In this document: positions 1-10,423 of the stretch, piece after piece | Layout of the letters: each line of letters begins with the position of its first letter | Numbering within the stretch: position 1 is the stretch's first letter | Assembly: GCA_003550325.1 (NCBI GenBank) | Contig: QKWP01000249.1 | Span: 287,784 to 351,783 of the forward strand | Source of the DNA: Gigaspora rosea | Lineage: Eukaryota; Glomeromycota; Glomeromycetes; Diversisporales; Gigasporaceae | Direction: 5' to 3' | DNA: 64,000 nt | Translations under genes and position numbers: made by a program | The notes under the pieces: model-generated | Seen by the model: the letters and a program-made list of their open reading frames with translations, nothing else | Databases searched by the model: none | Told to the model about the DNA's origin: nothing

Positions 1-169
1 TCACCTTCCTTACAATTACATCATATTAATATATCACATTTTTATTATTAAAACAATTTCTATTAAATATATAAAAAAATACCTCTATAAAAGCACAACT
101 TCTTTATAAGCACTTTTTCGAAAAAAGTACATATGTGACCAAATTCGTGATTGTAAGAGGGGTTGACTG
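1..169. mobile_element. Right part of a Tc1/mariner-like MITE cut by the window start
   Basis: The right end reads GGGGTTGACTG followed by TA. The first bases of the window resemble the reverse complement of that end, so the left terminus lies just outside. The same ends, with TA flanks, occur at 4404-4520 and 53944-54075. No coding sequence is seen. Confidence 0.5.
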
Positions 170-442
170 TATATAATTTTTTGTAGGTCTCTATAACTTA
201 ATCGTTTAAATGACTATTAAAATTTATTCTTTGTAGTCTCTATAACTTAATCGTTTAAATAACTATTAAAATTTATTTTTAATATTAAACAAATTAATAA
301 AATAAATGGAAAATTATCTTCCATAGTTTTATAACTACACTATTTATATGTTACTGATAGAATTTGCTTTACTAGAAAGAGTGTTATACCACGTTAAAAT
401 GCACGATTTTTATTATGAAATATTATAATAAATTTTTTATCG
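170..442. other. AT-rich intergenic stretch
   Basis: No gene is recognised. Two adjacent imperfect copies of a roughly 50-base sequence containing CTCTATAACTTAATCG lie at about 187-290. Confidence 0.4.
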
Positions 443-551
443 TAAATTCTCGAAATAACGGACATGGGGCTATTTCAAATTTTGGCCCGAATTAAGCTTA
501 ATTCGGGCTAAATTTCGAAATCACGCCAATGCCTGTTATTTCGAGAATTTA
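443..551. mobile_element. Small palindromic MITE
   Basis: Terminal inverted repeats read TAAATTCTCGAAATAACGG on the left and the complementary sequence on the right. The centre is a palindrome around GAATTAAGCTTAATTC. A weaker relative with the same centre lies at about 20195-20300. Confidence 0.7.
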
Positions 552-596
552 TTGTAATAAATTGATGAACAAAATTTAAAAACCTTTATTTAGTGG

Positions 597-814
597 GCCG
601 GCAAAGGGTGGCAGAAAAATTCGCGGTGACGCGATCAGCCGACCACTTACGACCTGATAATAAAATTACATATTATAATATATTGAAACGATTATAAATC
701 TTTTAAATGTGGACTAATAATCTTTTCAACATAATACGTAATTTTGTTTTATTAGGTCGCAAGTGGCCGACAATCACGTCACCGCGAATTTTTTCTGCCA
801 TCACTTTGTCACCT
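597..814. mobile_element. Hairpin MITE with about 75-bp terminal inverted repeats
   Basis: The two arms share GGTGGCAGAAAAATTCGCGG-type sequence and continue through a CGACCACTTRCGACCT motif into an AT-rich centre. The arms are roughly 85-90% complementary by eye. The element has no coding capacity. Confidence 0.8.
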
Positions 815-1129
815 GCCAATCATATAGTGCTGAACTATGATAGTATTGGTATCTAACATCCCAATATACTGTACTATGCTAATGCATTCATAGGAGACAT
901 TCATATGATTGGTTAAGTTTGGTAGACCTACCCGTGATTGCCTGTGATTATTAACCCAATCAAAATACATAATTTATTAATTCTACAGTACTAGAAAACG
1001 AAACAGAACTTCGAATTAAGAAGCTTGCAAACTAATGAATACACACAAAAGAATGGATTACTTATGCCAATAAACCCAAACTCATTAAAAAATCTACGTA
1101 TAAGATATGAAGCAAAACTTTAATTGAAA

Positions 1130-1900
1130 TTTGCGGTAGACAAACCCAAACACACTGCAAGACCCGACCAGATCTAATATTAAACCCGAATCTTCTAAGA
1201 ACTTATACCTATCCAAATTAAATAATTAGAAATAAAGTTATTTAAATCTAACGTAATAAAATAGTTATAGACGAAAACGTTTCCAGTTACCTTCACTCTA
1301 CAGTATAATTTGGTATGGTCTAATAATCGGTAGGCATATTTTGTCTTCTAAGTGAAGTTCGTGGGGATACTGATTATTACTAATTATTTTTGCATGGTGA
1401 ATATAAACGTTCTATTGAAGCGAAAAATAGTTTTTGTAGAGATTTTTTATTAGTGAAACGTTACGTCCCCGAAAAGTACTTTAAAGTGTATAAAGAAGTT
1501 ACCTGTTTACATCAGCCAATCAGACGAATGTCCTCCAATGAGATCTACGTACAAAACATAAACTAAAAACTATTAATACACAGTTGACAAGCTCAGATGC
1601 ATTACAAGAACCGACCAAATTTAAATATTAAGCCCAGATACTAAGAGCTTGTACTATTCAAATTAAACGTAATTAAATAGCTTTAGACGAAAACGTTTCA
1701 AGTTACCTTCACTCTACAATATAATCCAATAAATGTTACGCATACTTTGTCTTCTAAGTAAAGTTCTTGGAGTTACTGATTATTTTTGATTATTTTTATA
1801 CAGTGAATATAAATGTTCTTTCGAAGTACTTTAAAGTGTATAAGTTACCCGGGCAATTGATTTCCATCAGCCAATCAGACGAATGTCTCACAATGACAAA
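1130..1900. repeat. Two diverged tandem copies of a ~300-bp sequence
   Basis: Copies at about 1234-1545 and 1668-1890 share GACGAAAACGTTTC, CCTTCACTCTACA, TTTGTCTTCTAAGT, AAGTACTTTAAAGTGTATAA and CAGCCAATCAGACGAATGTC in the same order. A short relative lies near 43035-43095. No gene is seen between 815 and 2453. Confidence 0.65.
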
Positions 1901-2453
1901 TGCTTTACATTGCGGAGCGTAAATGTGAATAGTTTTGTTACACTTAAAACACAAAAATGTTATGTTAATAAAGTTAGGTAAATAATTTCGTCAAAAACGT
2001 AATTTTTGTATTACTAATCAGAAATTAAGGTCCGCCGCTACGCTCCGGACAATTATCATTCATACTGATCTCCTAGAGTAATCAATTTTTTTGGCAAATT
2101 GAATTTTAGCATGTGACCTTGTTTGTACGAAAAATTTTATAAATGAAAATTGTAAATTTTTGTGTACCGATAATTTCCCTCTACTATATAATATTTAATA
2201 ACTTCCATTCTAATTACTAGGTAAATGAAATCCATTTTAAGCCCGAAGAAAAAACAACACGGATCACCCGACAAACCGTCTATATTCGAGTACATAATTG
2301 TTTTGATCTAAATCTGTAGTTAGCGGACACCTCTCCTGTAATGCCTTCGAACGATAACAACTTATTTTCATGTGCTTTTGTAAACCGTCAGTGGTGTAAA
2401 ATTGTTATAATACCAAAGAACCACCTATAAAAAATGTTTGTCTAAAATTGGCA

Positions 2454-2650
2454 GGAATTGTTCGGTCAATATTCCGAACAGGAGTCTGTTTTCATTACGA
2501 TGTTTGTTTGTAAACAATAAATAAAAATTATTATCATATAAAAAACACACAAAAACATATACATACAATAAAAATCCTTTAAAATGTTCGGAATGGAGTC
2601 GATTTTCCGAACAAAAAATCGGATAATATTAGAATTTTCCGAACAATTCC
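2454..2650. mobile_element. TIR element with TTCCGAAC subterminal repeats
   Basis: It starts GGAATTGTTCGG and ends CCGAACAATTCC. Several further TTCCGAAC or GTTCGGAA copies lie just inside both ends, as in non-autonomous hAT-like elements. A clear target duplication was not found. Confidence 0.55.
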
Positions 2651-2712
2651 GAATTTTTTTTTACAAGTCCATTTTAAAGACAAAATATTTATTGAAATAT
2701 TTCTTTTAATGT

Positions 2713-4315
2713 TAGATACTCAAGAACAAGCCCTATTAATTCCTTTTAAAGTTACTCTTCCAAATCAACCAAACCGTTAATTGAGTATACAAGTTATATC
2801 ACATCTATTCCAGAAAATTCCGTTAAATATTCTTTGATCGAGATGTTTCTACGAACTAGTAAGAATCTTAAACGCTTAAACCTTAAAGAGCTTAGCTGTA
2901 ATAAAAAATATTTATATGAACAATATTATGATGCTGGAAGCCTATACTCAACGGTTACACGAAGCGTTTCAATTTTTTAAATGGCTATAATTTTTATCTG
3001 AGTTTTTAAAAAATCTGACCGGTAACTTTGTAGAGCTATATCAGCTCTACATGTGTACAAAATATCTTTACAGTGTTGAGATTTTGAAAAGATATTTGGT
3101 ACACATGTAGAGCTGTATAGCTCTACAAAGTTACCGGTCATATTTTTTTAAAACTTTTAGATAAAAAGTTATAGCCATTTAAAAAATTGAAACACTTCGT
3201 GTAACCGTTGAGTATAGGCTTCCAGCACCATATTACATCTATGGTATTATATAAAACTAGTTGCGATTTTAAATCAAAGACAATAGATGAATTAGTAAAA
3301 ATTCTTTATAAGCATTCTGCTTTGACTTCTTTGGATCTTAATAATCTTGAATTATAAGAAGCAAAAGAATTAGCTAATGCACATTGCGAGAACGACGTGT
3401 TGACTTCTTTGGATCTGAGCCAGAAATCATATTTGATAAAACGGAGGAAAAGCATTAGCTTATGCACTTTGCAAGAACTCTACTCTGAAAGCTTAAAATC
3501 TCAATTCGAATAAACTTGAATCAGATGGAGGAAAAATATTAGTGATGCACTTTGCAAGAACTCCACGCTGATTTCTTTGAATCTTTATCGTAATTATTGG
3601 ATAGAAGAAATAAAGGCACTAACAGATGCTCTCCGCAAAAATACCACGCTGACTTTTTTAACCCTTGGAGAAAGTATTCTTGGATCTGAATGTGAGAAGC
3701 ATTTGCAAATGTGCTTTGTAAGAACACCACGATGGACTTTGTCAGTGTAATATTTGGGTTACAAAAAGGAAAGTCATTAACAGGTTGAAAATAATCTTGG
3801 TCTGAAGGAGGAAAATCGTTAATAATTGTGCTTTGCAAGAACATCTCTCTTTTTGAATATTAATTCGAATAATATTGTACTGTACCAGATAATCACATCA
3901 CGTGAAATCATGTAATTACGTCATTTGTTTACTAGCACTAACAAATCAGCACTAACCCTAGTGGATAATCATGTGATATGATGACCATTAAAAATATAAC
4001 TGTTGAATCTACCTGAAGGCATTAACGAATGCACTCTGCAAGAGCACTGTGCTAATTATAGTGCTTTGAATTTTAAAGACTATAGCCTTGGAACAGGAGC
4101 AGGAAAAGTATTAACAGTTGCACTTGTAAGACCATCACACTGATGTTTTTGAATCCTAGTATGAATAGTATTGGACCAAAAGAAGGAAAGGCGCACTTTG
4201 TAAAAACACTACGCTGATTTCTTTGAATCTTGAAAATAATAAACTTGAATCATAGGAGGAGAAACATTGGAAATTCACTTTGTAGAACACCACGTTGGCT
4301 TCTTTGAATCTTCAA
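2713..4315 (+). pseudogene. Decayed F-box/RNI-type leucine-rich-repeat gene
   Basis: The plus strand shows a repeating unit of about 84 bases around gcactttgcaagaacaccac...tctttgaatct. Translated in changing frames it gives LRR motifs such as ALCKNSTLISLNLYRN. Upstream (2720-2925) there are short stretches such as QEQALLIPFKVTLPN and, in another frame, FLRTSKNLKRLNL, which resemble the N-terminal half of fungal F-box/LRR proteins. Stops and frame changes occur in almost every unit, and a 302-bp MITE splits the gene at 2929-3230, so no full protein is possible. RNI-type LRR proteins normally act as substrate receptors or scaffolds; here the function is lost. The F-box assignment is inferred; the LRR part is well supported. 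Confidence 0.65.
2929..3230. mobile_element. Near-perfect hairpin MITE with TATTA target duplication
   Basis: Both ends read TGRTGCTGGAAGCC inward. The arms are more than 120 bp long and almost completely complementary, with a short loop around 3075-3095. TATTA flanks both sides (2924-2928 and 3231-3235). The element interrupts the LRR pseudogene. Confidence 0.9.
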
Positions 4316-4403
4316 AATACTGTAATAATTTTAATTTTAAATTTAAGTCAAGCAATCGAAGCATATCATAAAGTTTATATAAACAATATTGCAAACAAAT
4401 ATA

Positions 4404-4520
4404 CAGTCGTTCTCATCTATAATCCCGCTGTTTGTTTTACTACATAAAAATTATGTGATTATAAAAGATTTTATTATAATGTGCTTATATAGAAGTATTT
4501 TTGCGATATAGGAGGGACTG
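4404..4520. mobile_element. Tc1/mariner-like MITE
   Basis: The ends CAGTCGTTCTCATCTATAAT and the inverted CAGTCCCTCCTATATCG are each bordered by TA (4402-4403 and 4521-4522). The TIRs are imperfect, which indicates age. Confidence 0.6.
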
Positions 4521-5860
4521 TAGAGGAGTATGACGTAACAATAAAAAAAACATGCGTTAGATTTAACTTAAACAAATTTCCATATCGAATGTGGCTATTA
4601 TAGTTAAATGTTTTGTAATAAGCTAAGGCAAACGATCTAAATTAAACTTTACAATTAAATCTTATTTTGTTTTTTTTTATAAAATTTTTGATACCGGTAA
4701 ATTATAATCTATGAGTGAAAACAGCAATTTTAAAAGTAGATTATTATCATAAAATCGCGAAATAATGCTCATGAGCTTTAATACGAATATTTTACCTTTT
4801 AAAAAACTCTTAAGTATTCAAAATAACGCCCACTTTGTATACGTTAAACGGATTTAATATATGAACATTAGCATCAAAAATTTGACCCTTTGTTTCAAAT
4901 AACGCGCAGGGACGCGTTATTCCGCGACTATACGGCATGAATTTCACTATAATCTGTTTTTAAATTGCTGATTTACACATGGCGACGCATATATAAATTT
5001 TTATAAATATTTTAATAATAAAGATATTTACATGCGAATTTTCTAGTTTATAATTTTAAGTGCTATGCTGATTTTAATATTGATATTTATATAAAAGATG
5101 AGATAGAAACCCCAACACCACAAAAAAGTTGCAATATATCAAAAAAACATCAGTATATAAAATACTTCCGGTTTGTAATAGAGCTCAAATTCCAATTCAA
5201 TAAAAAAAAAAAATCAAAAATACTGATCAATATTACACGTAAAAAAGAATTAACCGTTAATATTTTGCAAAATCATTGTAAGTGTTAAGCGAATAAAGAA
5301 ACTTAATAATTTTTTTTTTTAAAGTTATATTCCTGCATTTAAAGTAAATAAAGCTAAATAGTTCTCATTGTTTTTAGCTATATCGCTGTATTTGCACAGT
5401 ATAAAATTTAAATCATATTTTTTTCGAAACCTAAATACTGCATATATTATTTATTGATTGTGACAGCTGAAGTTGAGATACCTTTTTTGTCAGCGTTTTT
5501 TTTTTTTAGAGATTGGTTAGGATTTTGATTAGGTTTATTAATGATAAAGTATAAGCGAATTTCTGTAGCATTTATAGACTTAAATAGAGACCACAAAAAT
5601 CTCAGTTTCAGCCGATCTCAGCATAAGCTGCCACATTTATAAAGTCAATCATTATTAATACAGAAAAGTCTCCCTAAGCGTATGTACATTTTGAATGTGA
5701 AATTGTTTCGTAATCAGAAATATCGGCTATAATGGGTCTAACACTAACTACCCACAAACAATAATAAACTACCACAAATACTAAATTAGACCATAAAGCG
5801 TTAGACTACTAAAGAGGCGTGTAAGATTTAGTCTGAGTAATTAGGGCCAAATAAAGTTCT
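4521..5860. other. AT-rich intergenic stretch with one TIR-like pair
   Basis: No gene is seen. At 4753-4928 the left sequence TCGCGAAATAATGC and the inverted right sequence TCGCGGAATAACGC suggest a small old MITE. T-rich tracts lie near 5311-5325 and 5500. Confidence 0.4.
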
Positions 5861-5862
5861 AA

Positions 5863-5955
5863 ATTATGTCTAGGGTTGGTAAAGTTAGGTTAGAACCTGA
5901 TTTCAAAAACCAGGTTCCAATTTTGGAACCTAAGTTTAGTTTCACAATAGGTTTT
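5863..5955. mobile_element. hAT-like terminal fragment with GGTTCCA subterminal repeats
   Basis: It begins TAGGGTTGGTAAAGTTAGG and contains repeated GGTTAGAACC, GGTTCCA and TGGAACC. The same kind of end is found inverted at 43100-43345. Only one end can be recognised here. Confidence 0.4.
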
Positions 5956-5973
5956 AAATATAGCATATATATA

Positions 5974-6165
5974 CCCTGTAAAACTTTTTCCGAATGTCTC
6001 CGTTATTCCTCTATATTTTTTGTGAAACTCCGTGAATCTGCAACATGATTGACAAAATCTAGACAAGCCGAATAATCTTCATGATTTAAGGTTATAAATC
6101 CGTGAATATGCAACATTTATGGAACTACATTGAATGTAAAACACGGATCGACTTTTTTTACAGGG
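5974..6165. mobile_element. MITE with CCCTGTAAAA termini
   Basis: The left end CCCTGTAAAACTTTTTCCG and the inverted right end CCCTGTAAAAAAAGTCGATC are bordered by ATA and TTA. The interior contains two diverged copies of CCGTGAATMTGCAACAT. Confidence 0.55.
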
Positions 6166-6523
6166 TTATCATATATATTTTATTATATTGACAAGTGTTT
6201 GTGTGGCGCCACTGCGCCTCTAGAGATTACATTTCTTAGAATGATAGAAGGCACCCGAAAAAATTAACAAATAAGAGCGCCAGATATTATTATAGTAATC
6301 TCGCTAGTTTCTGTAAAAAACAATTCTTCAAAACATAATTACTATTAGTGCCCGCAGTATATAGATAAAGTTGTTAGCTGCATCATTAGTTCTGGAAATC
6401 GTTATTCAAGTGATATACGATTAAATTAGTGATTTCTATTGTGAGTTGCAAAGGTGAGTTAGTTGTATTGAAGTTATCATGATTTCCATCATGAATTATC
6501 ATAAAAACAAAATTCTTCATACG

Positions 6524-6747
6524 CAGTGTTTAAAATTCAATGTTCTCAGTGTTTTCAGAAAACATTACACAATTTTTGGGAACATAAATTATTAAAATAT
6601 GTTCTCTATTTGAGAACATTCAATAAATTCTTTTATATTAAACAATTTTAATTTTTCTATATAGAACATTAAAATTTACTAAGAACATTAAGAAATTAAA
6701 AATGTTCTTTTTGAGAACATAAAGCAAAATTTGAATTTTAAACACTG
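6524..6747. mobile_element. hAT-like MITE rich in GTTCT/AGAAC
   Basis: The terminal inverted repeats read CAGTGTTTAAAATTCAA (left) and CAGTGTTTAAAATTCAAATT (right, inverted). The interior carries several inverted GTTCTC/GAGAAC pairs. The flanking octamers TTCATACG and GCCATACA agree at five positions, so a target duplication is only suggested. Confidence 0.6.
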
Positions 6748-7196
6748 GCCATACAAACTTACTTGATATATTATAAGTAATTAAAGGTTGTTAGCTTGCA
6801 TTGAAATTATTGGATTACTATCACGAGTTATCAAGAAAATTTACTGGCAATGACAAAACGGTATCTGCAGTAGAATTATCTTAATTTCGATCAAGAATTA
6901 CTATGAAAAACTATTACAAACCTCTTTGACACTTAATGCATAATTAAGGTTGAGTTTCATTGACATTATTGTGATTTCCATTGTGAATTATTGTAAAAAT
7001 TCTCTTCTTGCTATCCTAATAATCATAGTAAGTAGTTCAAGTTAAATTGTTTGCATTGGAATCATTAAAGTTTCAGGTTTCTATCATGTGTTATTGTAAA
7101 AATTCTGTTACAAACCTAATATACAGCAGTAAGAAATTCTTGTACAAAACTTGCCACTATTCTAATAATTAGTTAGGGTTGAGTTAGTTTGCACCA

Positions 7197-7366
7197 GGCC
7201 ACAATCATTTTGCTTACATGGAATCTGAAAACATGGGTCAATCTCTTTTTTTTAATTTAATTTACTGCAAATAGAATAATAAGGTTATGTAATCAAAAAA
7301 GTTGGGATCTAAAAAATAAAAAATTGAAAAAATATGTTGGAAAACAAAAAATCAACATATATGACA
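7197..7366. mobile_element. Degenerate GGCCAC-type MITE
   Basis: It shares 'cattttgcttacatggaatctgaaaacatg' order and a right-hand AAAACAAAAAATCAAC segment with the better copy at 7746-7902. The outer ends are eroded. Confidence 0.45.
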
Positions 7367-7745
7367 TTATCATAAGTTCTGGAAATTGCTATTCAAGTGA
7401 TATACAGTATATGAATAAGGTTGAGTTTGTTTGTATTGGGTTAAATTAGTATGTTCTTTCATGAGTTACAAAAGTGAGTTAGTTGTATTGAAGTTCATAA
7501 TTTCCATCATGAATTAATGATTGAGTTTCATCATGAATTACTCTTACAGAATTTGTTCACTATTCTAATAGTCATAGTAAGTGGTTCAGGTTAAATTTGT
7601 TTGCATTGGAATCACTAAGGTTTCTATCATGTGTTATTGTAAAAATTCTATTACAACTTTAATATCTGGCAATATACAGTAAAAAATTCTTGTACAAAAC
7701 TTGCTGTTATTCTAATAATTAGTTAGGGTTAAGTTCTTTGTGCTA

Positions 7746-7902
7746 GGCCACGCAAAGTTGAGTTTTCATTTTGCTTACATGGAATCTGAAAACATGAGTT
7801 GGTCTTCTTTTTTTTAATTTACTGTAAATAGATAATAAGGTTATGCAATCAAAAAATTGAAAAAAAATGAGTTGGAAAACAAAAAATCAACTTCATGTGG
7901 CC
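7746..7902. mobile_element. PIF/Harbinger-like MITE, GGCCAC family
   Basis: The ends are GGCCACGCAAAGTTGAG and inverted GGCCACATGAAGTTGAT. The better-preserved copy at 45358-45508 has TAA target duplications, which defines the family. Confidence 0.65.
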
Positions 7903-8880
7903 TTATCATAAGTTCTGGAAATTGCTATTGTTTGTATTGAATCAATTAGTGATTTCTATTGTGTATAGAAGTTATCATAATTCCTATCATGAATTATGAT
8001 GTTAGTTTGAATTGAAATTATTGGATTACTATCATAAGTTATCAAAAAAAAATTCCACTACAAAACTTACTCATTATATTGGTAAAGACAAAATGGTACC
8101 TGTAGTGAAATTATTGTAACTTCTACCATGAATTACTTAAAAAACTATTACAAAACTTTTTGACACTTAATGTATAGTTAAAATTGAGTTTCATTGATAT
8201 TATTGTGATTTCTATTGTGAATTACTGTAAAAATTCTCTCACAGAATTTGTTCGCTATCCTAATAATTATAGTAAGTGGCTAAGGTTAAATTTGTTTGCA
8301 TTAGAATCCTTAAGGTTTCTATCATGTGTTATTGTAAAAAATTCTGTTACAAACCTTAATATTCTGGCAAAATACAGTAAAAAAATTCTTGTACAAAACT
8401 TGCCAATATTCTAATCATCAGTTAGGGTTGAGTTAGTTCGTGTTAGGATTATTATAGTTTCTATAATGAGTTTACCATTATAAACCTATTCTGGCGATAC
8501 ACAGGATGTGACTTGTTAATGCATATTATTAACGTTATCTATATCTCAGTTTGCTGATATCATCAAAGATACAAAGTTCGCATAATGAACAAAAGAAGGT
8601 AAATAAGAATAACTGGTTGTTTCATATCCTTGATTCTCCGCATTTCAATTTCACACATCGATTATTATTTATTTCATAGTATAGATCGATTATGAAAAGA
8701 TCAAAAATTAAGACTTTTACTGGCTGGTGATTTTCAGCAAGCGAAGAATCAGTTTTACTTTGCATAAAACTTTTTTACTCTAATTTTGGCGTTTTTTTGC
8801 TATTATCTTCGCTGAAAATATGATGAAATTACGACACAAAAATTATCATATGTCGCATTAATTTAAAATTTACATCATAA

Positions 8881-9134
8881 GGCCGTTTGAAGTTTATTCT
8901 TCGGTTAACATCACTTTTCCTTTTCCAGGACTCTCGGGGGGGGGGGGTAAAATGAAATGAACATATAAAACGAACATATGAAAATGAACAAAAATGGGCC
9001 AATTTCATTGGTTGATATAAACCAGGTGACTGGCGAGAGCCATCCAGCGTTTTGATTGGCTGTTCGTTTTCGGGGGAGATGGGGGAGACTTCAGCTGGGG
9101 GTGATGTTAACCGAAAAATTAACTTTAAACGGCC
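8881..9134. mobile_element. PIF/Harbinger-like MITE, GGCCGTTT family
   Basis: The TIR reads GGCCGTTTGAAGTTTATTCT on the left and inverted GGCCGTTTAAAGTTAATTTT on the right, both continuing into CGGTTAACATCAC. It is flanked by TAA on both sides. A run of 12 G lies near the left arm (about 8936-8947). A right-end fragment of the same family lies at about 44846-44880. Confidence 0.8.
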
Positions 9135-9164
9135 TAATTGATCATCTTATTCTAAATTTTCCCA

Positions 9165-9380
9165 CGTTTCGCTTAAAGCCAGGTACATCACGGGATTAAT
9201 TAAAATCAATTGATATTGGGTTAGATTGAGAGAAGGTGGCTTCTATATAGAAAATCGCACCTTTACTTAATGAACCAAGACCAGTCTGATAGCTGTTTTG
9301 TTATATCTCTTTTTGTCTTTGTCATCTCGCTTTGTTTTGTTCGGATGGCTCCGGTCTCGTGACCAATAATAATTTTATAA
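9165..9380 (+). repeat. Dispersed repeat, unoccupied relative of the 31.5-35.9 kb element
   Basis: It matches, in order, the sequence that flanks the LTR element at 31550-31904 and 35786-35870. Shared marks are AAAGCCAGGTACATCA, ACCAAGACCAG, GATAGCT, TTTGTCTTTG and CATCTCG. It lacks the LTR element and the nested MITE, so it serves as an empty site. The right TIR is not recognisable here. Confidence 0.65.
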
Positions 9381-10340
9381 TAGTAATATAGGAAGGAAGA
9401 AAGGAAAAAGAAGAAGGATGCATGTGCAAAAATCAGACTGCTATTATTAATACGTAACCGTCAGCAAATTTATAAATTACGACTTTGACAATCACCTGTA
9501 AATAATTCATAGACGACCAACTGGATCATTTTTCATATATCCAGTTTTTGTCATCTAGTAGCACAGTATTGAATTTGGTCATACTTAAATTTTTGGTTTA
9601 GCATTTCCAAAAGCTGGATATAGCCATTAACGTAGATATTAAATTTCTCATGACGAGATCTATGACCATTTATTTCATCTCATTTTCTCACGTGCAAAAT
9701 GATTGGTAAAAATGTAAGAGACACTCGTAACAGGCGATAATTTTATATTATGAGGAAGGATTATAAAAAATTTTTTGTAATAAACACTTGCATATAAACA
9801 TAATGTTGCATAATCATTCCTGCCTCTTGTATGATATCAGATATCTTTATTTATTACATACGTGCGTACGTATAAAATAGCGATAGCTACTATTTTTGTA
9901 TGTAATGAATAAATAAAAAAAATTGTCGATTCAGTAATATAGTAGACAAAAACTCAACATTCCCGCTCGCTTAATTATGCCAACATGACCACATGTTTGC
10001 GCATTATGAAATTTGTGAGTGATAATTTCATTCACTACCGATATGTACTTTCACTCATTGAACCACTCGCCAAATCTAATTCGCCTCCTTCGATCCCAAC
10101 CCGATTACTTTGTTATCCAGACCCAGTATTGTTGCGGAACGATTTACCGACCGATTTCTAATTTGTCAGCATATACGTAATTGCAGTGTCATATATCGTT
10201 ACATGAACTACCGCTTAAATTCTTTTTTCAGAAAAGTAATTGAGTTATTTACAGTAATACAGATCTATACCGAAAATGAATCAATGTAGTGGCTAAAAAA
10301 AATGTATAAAGATTTTTTAAAATAAATACGATCAAATTTA
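9381..10340. other. Intergenic region upstream of the first SLR-kinase gene
   Basis: No gene is recognised. It holds a purine tract (9390-9420) and an imperfect hairpin around TACGTGCGTACGTA (9850-9915). A weak relative of its left part occurs near 42633. No core promoter can be assigned with confidence. Confidence 0.35.
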
Positions 10341-10423
10341 AATTCTATGAATCAGTCAAGCTCTTATGTATTTCGTTTTTTAGAGTACATTCGTCAAGAA
10401 TGTATTAATGAGAATAAGGATGA

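Larger units (their letters stand above)
6340..8480. repeat. Old diverged repeat array
   Basis: Long segments recur in the same orientation. 'agttctggaaatygytattcaag' occurs at about 6388, 7378 and 7914. 'ttgagtttcattgayattattgtgatt' occurs at 6952 and 8184. 'ggtttctatcatgtgttattgtaaaaa' occurs at 7077, 7619 and 8314. Units are about 500-1200 bp with many indels. Two MITEs of the GGCCAC family and one hAT-like MITE are nested in it. No coding frame is shared between copies. Confidence 0.65.

Noticed and set aside
3539-3844. 101-codon minus-strand ORF
   Set aside because: Antisense to the decayed LRR units on the plus strand; no domain.
5866-6048. 60-codon plus-strand ORF
   Set aside because: Lies across a hAT-like end and a MITE terminus.
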